The translations under genes and the position numbers were made by a program. A DNA stretch of 64,000 nt, taken from Fragilaria crotonensis (taxonomy: Eukaryota > Bacillariophyta > Fragilariophyceae > Fragilariales > Fragilariaceae). Positions 11,365 through 20,623 of the stretch are shown in pieces (the first letter of the stretch is position 1; each line of letters begins with the position of its first letter). The notes under the pieces are model-generated. The model made no database searches, had not been told where the DNA came from, and saw only the letters and a program-made list of their open reading frames with translations. The stretch spans positions 62,001 to 126,000 of the forward strand of contig JAKSYS010000042.1 of the NCBI GenBank assembly GCA_022925895.1, written 5' to 3'.

Positions 11365-12290
11365 TCCAGGATGACTTTTTAGAATAATAACGACACGAAA
11401 ATGTCTGGTAATGTTATTTTTTGGTTATTACTCTTACAATTTCAATGATTGATACACAGGTCTGTGCAGTCTTTTAGGATACAAATGAGCATGGAAATGG
11501 ATTCAAAAATATTTGAAACAAAAACATGTATACACCTGTATAAAGTATATACAATTATCAAAACATATAGTTGGTTATTCAAATAAATCATTCTAATTAA
11601 ATATGCAACAATAATTTGTAGATAGACAAACATATCAAAGTATACATATGTATGAGAAATGTGGGAACACAATTTTTAGGAGTATATACAATATTTTATG
11701 TACAAAATTGTTCTTTTTGAACGCAATACTTATTCATTAACAAATAAGTATAAAAATTCAAAACATGCACCTATGTATCATTCAAAATACAACAGGATTT
11801 ATGCATAGGAAATCTTTAAAGCCTGTGATGATGTCAACAAATGGACGTTTATACTTGAGTATTGTTAAGTGATGTTGGGTAGAATGCCACAAAAGAAGAT
11901 TTTAATTAGATGATTAAATCTGCTTGTTTGTCTGCATTGTCAAGTGAGGAATGTCTAGCTACTTGTCTTTGGACGCTTCAAAGTATCTCTCATTTTTAAT
12001 GCACACTGGAGACTTTAAGCTTTTCAGGGATATCTTTTCTACGTAAACTTAATACCAAGCTGAGCTGTGGAGTTTTGTCGGATTTTCCTGCCAATTCAAA
12101 TTCAAAACAATACTTTTAATCAGAAGGTTGTTTGTCAACCTTGATGACTGAGGACCGTATTTTTGTCTCAGGGACATTTTATGGTATCCTTGTCCATTTT
12201 ACTTAAGGGTTTTTTAATATTGGAATTTGTGAAGGATTCCCTCAGAATGGTTGTGTCACAATTCCTATTAATTTTTTAATGCATAATGGA
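11365..12290. other. AT-rich stretch inside the DIRS-like relic
   Basis: The base composition drops sharply to AT-rich relative to the GC-rich flanks, with no open frame of note. A direct repeat of about 45 bp, containing TGGAGACTTTAAGCTT, occurs at about 11994 and again at about 12275. It sits between the RNase H remnant and the recombinase, so it interrupts or replaces part of the element body. Confidence 0.6.
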
Positions 12291-12660
12291 GACTTTAAGC
12301 TTCTCTGGGGATTTCATCTCGGCCACAGAGTTCTCAGCCCTTCCCCGGGAACCAGTGGGCGTAGTAGTGGGCAATCCTGTGCTCCACAAGGAAGGAAGCC
12401 ATGGTGTGTGCAATGGCCAGGTGAAGGGGGTCCTCGTCGCCGAAACTGGACTGAGCGATCCACCACCCCGCTGGCGATGAGCTGTCTCCTTGACAAAGCA
12501 TCACCTTGTCGGCTCACCACAACCGGCCCACTTGATGCTCAATCCAACCCCCACCAGGGCTGCGAGGAAGAACTCAAGCAAATCTTGCATTCTCCCAACA
12601 AGATCTTGACCAAAGCAGAAGCGCCACGCGATGCCGCCCTGCATGCAGTATCCTCCCATG
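12290..12660 (-). pseudogene. RNase H remnant of the DIRS-like relic
   Basis: On the minus strand, adjoining frames give LLEFFLAALVGVGLS, then GDSSSPAGWWIAQSSFGDED, then HLAIAHTMASFLVEHRIAHY and HWFPGK followed by a frame change to ENSVAEM. This matches the tail of retroelement RNase H domains: an E-F/L-A-A helix, the D-S/N-x-S-A-x-G-W block with its catalytic Asp, and the QWFPGxxNxxADxLSR end. Several frame changes are present. It lies upstream of the recombinase in transcription order, as expected for a DIRS-order element. Confidence 0.55.
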
Positions 12661-13730
12661 CATCGTTGGATGCGTTACTTTGGCTCCAACCACACAGTCG
12701 TTGTTCCCTCCGGTCCTAGTGCGGACGACAGTCGTGTTGCTTGGCTGAGAAGTAAGATAGTACTTCGTCAAGTGGACATCTCTTGCCCAGGCATCGGCAC
12801 GCGGTTTCATGGCCAGGCTGACATGGGCTCCGGCAACAACCCCAAGGCCTTGGGCTCGGGTCCTCTTCGTCGCTAGGTTCCACAACCAGGCCGCGACGTA
12901 CGATGCGCGGTTGGCGAGCAGTGACGAGGATGGGTCTTCGCCTGCTGGCTCGGCGCGTGCGTTTATGGCTGCGATTGCAGCCAGACAAAGTGTGGTGGCG
13001 TCAATTGTGTATGCATCCATCAAGGCGACGACAAGAAAGCCCGGTAGGGGAAGGACAAGGTTTGGGATTTTTACCACGGACATCTGGACAAGCACTTCCT
13101 CCACAACACCCCTGTCGACCTCGCGTTTGTCACAATGTCATCGTCGTCCTCATCGCTCAGCTCAAGAATGTATCTGCAATCGGCCTTGGTGTTCCGTTTA
13201 CCACGCTTTTGCCTGCTCGAGGATCGAGTGCTGGTGGCAGAGGCGTCATCCCTCTTTGCTATACCTGGTGGCTTCTTAGCCGTTGCCTCGTCAGCCGCCA
13301 GGATCGGGATCAGATCAGTGGGTTGCATCCAGTTCATCATTGTTGTCCATTCTATGGTGGCGCCGGTCTGGCAGGCATACGTGCCAGTCCGGTTGATGGT
13401 CATTTAAGCTGCCATACTACCGCCTGCTCCTCCCATGAGGGGGGCCCAGCAGAGGTCACCACCGGCATAGACCAGGTCATCTGGCATGCTGTCGACATGA
13501 ATGTTGTGGATGACGCGAACCCACCCGTCATGGAGCGCTACAAGATGTCCAATCTTCGGGGGACAGAAGCAGGGGAAACCGTGTACTGAAGTCAGGTCGC
13601 GGGTGTACAAGGATGCAAACAAACGAGCTGAATCGTCCCGATGCGTCTTGGAAAATCGTGGTGGCCCAGCATGACTTAGTGAAGGTGATAGGGGAGGTCA
13701 TCGAGGACATGGATGTCATCTGCAGGCTTC
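12661..13730 (-). pseudogene. Unassigned 5' body of the DIRS-like relic
   Basis: GC-rich DNA with several minus-strand open segments in different frames (for example 13403-13071 and 13104-12574). One carries an acidic LELSDEDDDDIVTNA stretch after a Ser/Arg-rich, Lys-rich linker. Position suggests gag and the reverse-transcriptase N-terminus, but no RT motif or zinc knuckle is visible. Confidence 0.35.
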
Positions 13731-13752
13731 CTAGACAGCCAATTTTAACTTT

Positions 13753-13875
13753 CTAGGTTGGGTTGGAGCCGTCGCCTTTGTTGGATTCCGAATCCAATCA
13801 ATGTGAGACTCCTCCTTACGACGTTGCTGTCCGCTTGTCCGTCCAGTCGTCCTCTGTTCTCGCACATCCCAGTAA
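13753..13875 (-). repeat. Split direct repeat A1 of the minus-strand DIRS-like relic
   Basis: The partner of 9713-9835, carrying the same palindromic GGATTCCGAATCC core and the TTGCTGTCCGCTTGTCCGTC block. It marks the 5' end of the element on the minus strand. Confidence 0.7.
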
Positions 13876-13933
13876 TCCACACTAATTACACTTCCACACT
13901 GCTACCATACGTATTACTGTAAGCGTTGTATTG

Positions 13934-13977
13934 CATGAAGCGTGAAGCGTGAAGCGTGAAGCATGAAGCATGAAGCA
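13934..13977. repeat. 7-bp microsatellite
   Basis: Six tandem units of GAAGCGT/GAAGCAT. It lies about 130 bp upstream of the start codon of the actuator-domain gene. Confidence 0.85.
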
Positions 13978-14101
13978 TTCCCCACGATCTCATCGTTCAT
14001 GGCGAATGGTACACAGCAAGGAGCGACTGTAGCGACCGTATTCCACTCTATTAACAGAACCAACTCCAAGTATTTTACGCATTTAATAGGATCAGAACAA
14101 A

Positions 14102-14722
14102 ATGACTTTGTCTGCAACCCAAATGGAGCTTCTTGAACAGTTGAAGACCAACATGAGCGAAGGATTGACCCGCGAGGAAGCATCTGCGCGCAGGCAAGAC
14201 GACGAAACGTTCAACACTATCGATCCCCCGATCAAGTGTCCTGCATGGATTTGTTGTCTCCTGCCTTGCATTAAGTCCATTCCAAGTATGAAAAAGTTCA
14301 GAGAAATCCAACCGGAGGACGCTGAGATCTTGCGAGAGTCGAAATGGACACGATACGATGCTGCGAGTTTAGTTCGTGGAGATATAATCAAGGTGATGGA
14401 GGGTGACATCGTCCCCGCGGATTGCGTATTGCTAACTTTGCTTGAAGGCGAAATCCTGGTTGATATGCGAATTATTACCGGGGAGGATAGCCCCAGATCC
14501 ATCGTAGAGCTCGAAAACAAACCTTCACCTCGCCTGTACTACGGTGGGAGGGTTCTTCAGGGGTCTGCGGTTGCTGTTGTTGTTTCGATTGGCCCTAATA
14601 CGTTACTGGCTTCTTTGATTCGGCAGAAGAATTTCCCTCCAAAGCAAAACGTTTTGAATGAGGAGGGCGACGACGAGGAGGCTGGCATCTCGCTACTTTC
14701 TCGGGATACGAGGTTAATCTAG
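14102..14722 (+). CDS. Stand-alone P-type ATPase actuator-domain protein
   Basis: 206 residues, uninterrupted. Residues about 16-30 (MSEGLTREEASARRQ) resemble the N-terminal cation-ATPase segment. Residues about 85-175 match the E1-E2 actuator domain: SLVRGDIIKVMEGDIVPADC, then LVDMRIITGEDSP where pumps carry TGES, then YYGGRVLQGSAVAVVVSIGP. The family's phosphorylation domain (DKTGT), nucleotide domain and transport helices are absent. The stop codon falls about 50 residues past the actuator domain and the opposite-strand gene begins 80 bp later. It therefore cannot be a pump. It could be a regulator of a P-type ATPase, or the surviving piece of a truncated gene. TGED in place of TGES argues against simple catalytic use. 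ATG at 14102 is the first Met of the frame. Confidence 0.75.
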   Translation: MTLSATQMELLEQLKTNMSEGLTREEASARRQDDETFNTIDPPIKCPAWICCLLPCIKSIPSMKKFREIQPEDAEILRESKWTRYDAASLVRGDIIKVMEGDIVPADCVLLTLLEGEILVDMRIITGEDSPRSIVELENKPSPRLYYGGRVLQGSAVAVVVSIGPNTLLASLIRQKNFPPKQNVLNEEGDDEEAGISLLSRDTRLI

Positions 14723-14802
14723 GACCTCTTGTTATCCATTTAAGCCATCCAATAATAGCATGCACTATGATTAAGGTGGGTGGCGATACGGACAAATAAA
14801 CT

Positions 14803-15753
14803 TTAGGCTGGAGTTCGCGCCTGCGAACTCCATGGATCGTCTCGTTCCGAATACTCTGGTATTGCCTTGTGCAGGGTAAACGACAGAATGATAAGCCAAG
14901 CAGGGAGTAGAATGAGGGTGTTGACCACAGTCACCGCGATTGCCACCGTAGAGAAAGATTGCCATTCATCCAGGCGAAGGACATCAGCGCTGAAGTCAAT
15001 GAACGTAAGGAACGCGATGAACAATCCCAATCTGGCCCACCACATAGGGAGCTTTCTGTTCTCCTTCAATTGCGTTCCAACACTGAAGTACAAAAGGATA
15101 AGGATACAAAACAAGGCAATCCACTCAAAGGCATCGATCCACAAAATCAAACCTGGTGAATTAATGGGTTGTCAGAGATAAATAATGAGAACATAGGGGA
15201 CAACACCACCAACGGAATAGCATAACTTACCTTCAGTAATGATGAAAGTAACTTCCAATGCTCTCCATCCAATCTCATCCGCATACCCCTGACTTAAATC
15301 ATCAGGAAGCCAGTAGTCGAGATTGAAAGATGTCGATATCCAGTTTGCGCAGGTCCAAGAGCCGAACACAAGAAGTCTGCTTATCAACTCGGAGAAGCAC
15401 CCAGCGAGGGCGAAAGTTGCGATGGCAGCGTGAACGCCAATTTTTCTCTTCCCCGCTCGCGACAACGCCCATGCGAGCTGAACGATTGGAACAGCCAGGA
15501 AGAACCAAGCGAACGCGTTGAATATGTTTGCACTTTGAAAAAGCGGGGCTATGCTTCGACGATGGTCCCACTCTTGCTGCAAGTAGGTGGGGCTTAAGGC
15601 TTTCCAATCTTCCAAACTGAAGAAACTGCGGTTCTTATCCAAGGCAACAATGGCAATGCCAAGGCTGTTGCTGATAACGAAACAGAGGGCAGCCAAAAGG
15701 CAGGAAACGTCCACCATGTTCAGATTCAACAAGCAGGACTCACGTTGGAACAA
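14803..15753 (-). CDS. Multipass membrane protein, unknown family (two exons)
   Basis: Exon 1 is 15753-15231 and exon 2 is 15152-14803, separated by a 78-bp intron with GTAAGT donor and CACCAG acceptor. Joining restores ...FIITEG|LILWIDAFEW in frame, giving 290 residues. Hydrophobic segments occur at the N-terminus (SCLLAALCFVISNSLGIAIV), around IFNAFAWFFLAVPIVQLAW, VHAAIATFALAGCFSELIS, then across the splice junction (FEWIALFCILILLYFSV), RLGLFIAFLTFIDFSADVL and VVNTLILLPAWLIILSF. About six or seven transmembrane helices result. I do not recognise a family. The 3' end is 80 bp from the convergent actuator-domain gene. The reading frame is clean. Confidence 0.8.
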
Positions 15754-16334
15754 TGAATCAACGCTCCATGCCGGTAGTAGACTATGCCAGACGCACAGTC
15801 ATCAATCATATCCTCCTCTCACATGTACTGGAGGAATCCAAGTAATATGATCTGTAGTACCGTACATACCATGTAAGCATACGCATAGACCTGGTACTGT
15901 ACGTGCATATAGGAGTATGATAACTGGTAACAGCATACAGTATGACATAGTATGACATATGCCATATGCCCATACGACATATGTCATATGTACTGTATAT
16001 ACCCTGTACTACCGTACAGTACAGTATAAATTATACATGAACGGCTCTACCAGTAGTAACTGTACAGTACCGTTGGAGCGATTACCACCTTCATATGGCC
16101 GCCAGGTATATATGTTGTGCACATACAGTACGAGTATGTGTGAATCACACTCGATAGGTCATACCCCCGGTAAACTCACCCTCCAACCTCCAACCACTTC
16201 CGAGTTCCGAGTTTAGTCCACAACTACTACCGTAGTACTACTAATCCATGTACACAAAAAACATCAGTGTTCGACAATCGACAATCGCACACACATTAGG
16301 AATCACAGCATAAACACATTCCAGTCGAGAAGAA
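15754..16334. other. GTAC-rich intergenic DNA
   Basis: Dense in short palindromes and alternating tracts (GTAC, CATATG, TACTGTAC), especially 15860-16140. No gene is seen. It contains the divergent promoters of the membrane protein (leftward) and the PXMP4-like gene (rightward). Confidence 0.6.
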
Positions 16335-17122
16335 ATGCCATCAAACCTGGTCGAGGAGACCATGGCAGTCCTATCTGCGGCCATCGGAGGGGCCCGATAT
16401 GGCGTTAAAATCCGCATGCCGCACGCTCTAATTATGACACTAATCTTCCGACACGACCTGTCGTCGTCAGAGAAGATCGCGACCATCTTGAAGCTAACCA
16501 GAAACCACGCACTCAGTTTGGCGACCTTTTGCAGCTATCTACAAGGTACAGCATAAAGTTGCTTCTCTTCCATGCGCAAGTGCGAGTTCATGATTACGAT
16601 TATCTCACGAGGATTTTTTGTTAGACAATTCTTGCTCTTTTGAAGTCTTGCTCCAAATCCCTGCATTCATCCGCCAGAGGCAAGGGGATAATGAGCTGGA
16701 TTGGAAAAACAGCTGCTGAAGCTTTTGGTAAGCTTGGAAAACATAATGAGGCATCTTGCAAGGTGCTTTACCTCACATTTATCGTAGTTGGATCAGGGCG
16801 CCGGTTGGACAGCAAGCCTGGATTTCCTGAGCGAAGCCATCATGCACTGATTGCCGGGGCAATCGGTGGATACTTTGTGGGGCCGCTACGACAAAATAAA
16901 TGTCCAAATCAATCTCTATCTTTTCAGTCGAGTCGTCATTGCCCTGGGGAAAAATATGGGTGGAATGTCGAGGCGTCGACAGACCGGTATGCTTGGTTTT
17001 CCGCTGTTGTATGGGGAATAGTAATGTTCCTCTTTGAAGACGAGCCAGACTCACTTCACTCCTCATTGAAAATGAGCATGGACGAAATTTATCGCTACAA
17101 TTTGCCGGCGAGTACGTTATGA
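16335..17122 (+). CDS. PXMP4: PXMP4-like peroxisomal membrane protein (Tim17/22/23 superfamily)
   Basis: Exon 1 (16335 to about 16545) encodes GGARYGVKIRMPHALIMTLI and LTRNHALSLATF, as in PXMP4 N-termini. A GTACAG donor and a TTGTTAG acceptor bound an intron of about 79 bp, and exon 2 starts near 16625. It encodes SHHALIAGAIGGYFV, the glycine-rich Tim17-type membrane segment, and later DRYAWFSAVVWGIVMFLFED and SSLKMSMDEIYRYNL, the conserved PXMP4 C-terminal half. Between these, the conserved GRYDKINVQINLYLFSR block sits in another frame, so two compensating shifts (about 16880 and 16975) are needed. The exon 1/2 join is also one base out of phase. The final codons may come from a short third exon (a GTACGT donor at 17112). 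PXMP4 is a peroxisomal membrane protein of uncertain transport function. The family call is firm; the exact model is not. Confidence 0.75.
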
Positions 17123-17353
17123 CGCGCAGCATGTTATTAACAAATCTTAGGGTATTGTTCCTAGAGCGATCGTTACGTCCCCAGCATCGTTTCACTTCGT
17201 CAGGCACTGTGATTGCTGAACAGTTCGACTTCATCACGTCCCTTCGCCTCGTCGTCCGAGACGAAACACAGCAGCTGACGAATCCTGTACTCTTGTTCAT
17301 ATAGTGGTCAAATATATCACGGCTGACCATGCAGAACTTATTCGCGAGGCGCA

Positions 17354-18492
17354 TCAATTCATGTTCAAAACTAGAAACAACGTCAGAAGTATCAGGATCG
17401 CGAGCCGAGGAGGACTTTTGAAAATCTCAACCGCCACCCTTGTCATCTGTACCGCCAAAGAACCATCGCTGCTCAGGCGCTCTGCAAGCTGAGCAGAATC
17501 CGTTGCACGTATCGCTGCCAATTGTACCGCGATGTCAACATCGTCCTCGTCATTCTTTCGAGTATGCGAAGTTGACTCTCTTGAATTAGGCGATGAGTTT
17601 GCGGGTCCTGAGAATATTCCCTGGTTCCTCATCGCTTTGTGACTTAATTTTCCGGCAGCCCACGAACGACTTGCGCTGGCTAACTTCCTTCGTTCGGACG
17701 GCGATGCCGTCATTCCCCCAATTTCGTTGGCTTGTGTCAGCATGTGAAGTCTCAACGCGTCAATCAGAGACAGCACAGTCCATTTCGGTGTCCATGACTC
17801 GGGTGATAGTTCGATGCACTCAGGCAAATGTCGTGACCAGGGATAAAACGTCCAGACGGGGTCAAAAGTTGCACGCGAGGCGGTGAGCCAGGATAATCCT
17901 TCGGCAGCAAGACACGACCGTGGTAGATGCCTCCATCATATTCCGAATTCGGCGTTCCCATGACTGAGAAGTGCCATCTCAATAGATTGCTTCCGTATGG
18001 TCCAATTCGTACGTACGAGTATTCGGCATTCGCGTCTCCCTCGTCAGCGATATCTTTCATTCTGATCCAGTCGTAAGCAATCCCCAACTTGACCGCGTCT
18101 TTCCACTCTCGCTTGATCCTTCTCAGAGTTGCCGCCTCTTGTCCGCCGAGTGAACTTTTATTCGAATGTTTCGTTTGTTCTTTGCTCGGTTGCGCAGCGT
18201 CATTCGAAATCGAACCTTTCCTCCTGAACGTCGACGACGATTTCGTTTTTCTTCGTTTGGCAGTTCCTTTTTCTCCCGCGTGATTAGCCTCTTTCTGTTT
18301 TCTTTTCCTCACCTTCTTTGTTGGCACCGTCGAGGTTTTATTCAGAAAAATGTGCGTGTTGTTATCGTTCGTAGTCACTGTGGGAAAAGTGACAGTTTTC
18401 ACCGTTGAAGCCGGTGTTGCCGCCACTTTGGTTTGACCGAATGACAGCAGGAGTAGGACAACGATCAGTGGCGCGCTCTTGCTCTTGACCAT
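17354..18492 (-). CDS. UBC6: UBC6/UBE2J-like ubiquitin-conjugating enzyme with signal peptide
   Basis: The N-terminus is a clear signal peptide (KSAPLIVVLLLLSFGQTKVA), followed by a Ser/Thr/Lys-rich linker of about 110 residues. The E2 fold starts near RRIKREWKDAVKLGIAYDWI and continues LRWHFSVMGTPNSEYDGGIY and LLPKDYPGSPPRVQLLTPSG. The catalytic Cys lies in GHDICLSASNYHP (Cys223). A one-base deletion near 17800 changes frame. The continuing frame reads PESWTPKWTVLSLIDALRLH, the expected UBC6 continuation. The C-terminus ends in a hydrophobic tail (PPRLAILILLTLFLVLNMN), the tail anchor typical of UBC6/UBE2J ER-associated degradation enzymes. A signal peptide is not usual for this family and would place the catalytic domain in the ER lumen or a compartment beyond it. 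Confidence 0.85.
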
Positions 18493-19220
18493 CTTTGCAG
18501 ATAATAGATAAACTCTTCCACAAGCTATGCTGATAGAAACTCGATAGCTCGGCGGCTCATTTCATGGACACGCGTCGATCAGTGCGCAAAGTTGTTGTCG
18601 GAAAATGATGCATCATTGAAAGGGCGTCATGCGGTTTTTTGGTTCATCGGAGTTTCGAAGTTTCGAGGGTTACAGCGGCACATAACCAATTAAATTTGGG
18701 TTGAACGGCGCAGCTGCGCAGCTACTATAGTACCAGGTACCGGTAGACTAACCTTGAATCATTGGACAATGTCATACAGTACTCCGTACCGGTAACAGGT
18801 ACTCTGTACTCCGTATGCAATTGTATGATATGCTGAATAGTACTCCAGTATGCAGTATGCATTATGATATACTCTAGGGAACGGTAGAGAGGAGTACTTG
18901 TATCATAGACCTGGTACTTGGAGTAAACTTCGATCCTGTCCCGTGCTCCATAACACCATATCTCGAAGACTCGATGTCCTCGTCCGTATGCACACACATG
19001 TGCCGATGTGCCTATATCTATAAATTGGATACACCAGAAGAGAATAAACGACGACAACAGATATCAAGTGTAAACTGCAGTTACCTTACACTCAAAGTAA
19101 TACAGTATACAAGATACAAGGTAGTCTTCTTTGTACTGCGCTCGTTCTTGTCCACACCAGGTTTTTTAAAAATGAAACGTTGGTTGAAGAACAATGCAAT
19201 TCCAGAGATTTCGAGCACAG
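18493..19220. other. Intergenic region with GTAC-rich core
   Basis: GGTACCGG/GTACTCC/CAGTATGC-type motifs cluster at 18720-18960. No gene is visible. It lies upstream of the minus-strand E2 gene and downstream of the minus-strand methyltransferase. Confidence 0.55.
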
Positions 19221-20074
19221 CTAACTCGACATACCTACCAGTACTAGCCCATCAGAGTTGACCTTCTTTCTTCCTTCGCAAAAGCAAGATAGCAGCCCCG
19301 CATCGTGCATCAATGAAATAGCTTCCAGGTGTTTTGGTGCTGTTTTTGGCAAATCCATTGGCCGGACAGTCTCCATCAATCGTAGTGAATATTTAGATGC
19401 TGCTTCCGTAATGTAATTCTCCATTTCCGCAGTTGAAGCTATTTTGCTCATTCCAGGAAGCGAGGCTCTCGGGATGTGTGATAGCATGAACATACCATCT
19501 ATCGAAAGGCATGCAGATACTGTGCTCAGTAGCGGTATCACGACGCTCACGTCATAGACAACATCAGTGCCTATAATTGTATCGAACATCCTGCCGGAGC
19601 TGAATTCGCCATCGCTCCAGTCTAGACACCGAACGGTTATTCGGTCGTCACACTTAGTATTGATATCACAGTTCCAGCGGCAAAGATCCAATGCAGTTGG
19701 GTCTGCGTCTGTGAGAACAAGCCCTTGGGTGTGCATTTGGCTTGCTGGGATAGTACAAACAGAGCGATGCCGCCAAATCCCGTTCCACTTCCAAGTTCCA
19801 TTACTCGCCGGTTTTGAAATAATGATCTTTTGAAACTTGGAAAGGCCTGAGCAAAAAAAGCTCCCATCCAGATTCGGTGACCCGTTGCGTCATGTGCGCC
19901 ATTGTATAAATTGATCATGTCGAAAGGTGTCAATGCCTTCACGCATCTCAGTCGGATCGACTGGCCATCGGGCAATTCGAGGACTTCTAAGGCATGTTCG
20001 GCAAAACCGTTGAGAGAAAAATCTTTAATGTGACTTGACCAATCTTCCTCCACCACGGGATCATCAACAATCAT
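19221..20074 (-). CDS. METTL21/FAM86-like class I methyltransferase (lysine type)
   Basis: The first segment (from ATG at 20074) carries GHRIWMGAFFAQAF and motif I RVMELGSGTGFGGIAL for S-adenosylmethionine binding. The frame changes near 19735, and the continuing segment reads GLVLTDADPTALDLCRWN (acidic post-I residue), RCLDWSDGEF, and DTIIGTDVVYDVSVVIPLL. The D-V-V-Y signature is typical of family 16 protein methyltransferases. The end is GLVLVGMSS. Total length about 280 residues, normal for the family. These enzymes methylate specific lysines on chaperones, elongation factors or other non-histone proteins; the substrate here is unknown. A single-base frame change within the conserved fold is more likely an assembly indel than natural, but a pseudogene is possible. 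Confidence 0.75.
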
Positions 20075-20623
20075 TGTACGCTAGTAGTCTCTGTCTCTTG
20101 AAGCTTGAATGCGTCGATAAGCGGACAGATGGTATCAACGTATCAACGTGCTATCAACTGTTCGCTTTGGTCAATGGTCTACTGTCTACACCCCTACCCC
20201 TGTACGCTTGGACTACAGTACTGTACGATCGTTGTTGCGCCAGTGCGCCTCTATGCATAGCGGGTGTCTTCGGCGTACTCAGTACTTGTACCCTGGTACA
20301 AGTTACAAGTACTGGATACCAATACCCTCTTCAATTCCTGAATACTGTAGTACTGTACGAGGTACCTGGTACTTGTACTGGAGCAATAACTATTACGGTA
20401 GAGAGTACTTCACCTCGTGCACGCTCTGACTGAAAGAGTTTTTTTAAGATCGGTTCTCCAAAAGAAAACTACCAGGTACACTTGAACTAACATTGAATGA
20501 AGATGAAGTCAATTGCATACTCGTATAATGGCCTCACCTTGTCCTCGGTACAAGCATAGCAACAAGGACCAAGCACAAGAGTACCGTACTCTAAGAACTG
20601 CCGTCAGTAACCTTCTGCGACAA
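20075..20623. other. GTAC-rich intergenic DNA
   Basis: 20170-20410 and 20470-20600 are thick with GTACTGTAC, GGTACAAGTAC and GTACCTGGTAC motifs. Open frames here are repeat-driven (Tyr, Cys, Thr-rich) and not credible genes. Confidence 0.6.

Larger units (their letters stand above)
9562..13875 (-). mobile_element. Decayed DIRS-order retrotransposon (minus strand)
   Basis: Read on the minus strand the segment runs: direct repeat A1 (13875-13753), body with an RNase H remnant and a tyrosine-recombinase gene, then repeats B1 (9990-9875), A2 (9835-9713) and B2 (9683-9562). A1 and A2 share about 115 bp at roughly 90% identity, and B1 and B2 are about 80% alike over about 115 bp. The order A1-body-B1-A2-B2 is the split-direct-repeat signature of PAT/Ngaro-like elements, which replicate by reverse transcription and integrate with a tyrosine recombinase instead of a DDE integrase. 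The reverse transcriptase proper is not recognisable. An AT-rich stretch interrupts the body. Element class is well supported; exact ends are not. Confidence 0.65.

Noticed and set aside
16760-16785. Apparent GTGCTT...CGTAG mini-intron in the PXMP4-like gene
   Set aside because: It would be only about 25 bp, too short to splice, and the frame reads through it (VLYLTFIV).
16779-17357. 192-codon minus-strand open frame
   Set aside because: It lies opposite the PXMP4-like gene, whose plus-strand translation matches a known family. The minus frame has no recognisable domain.
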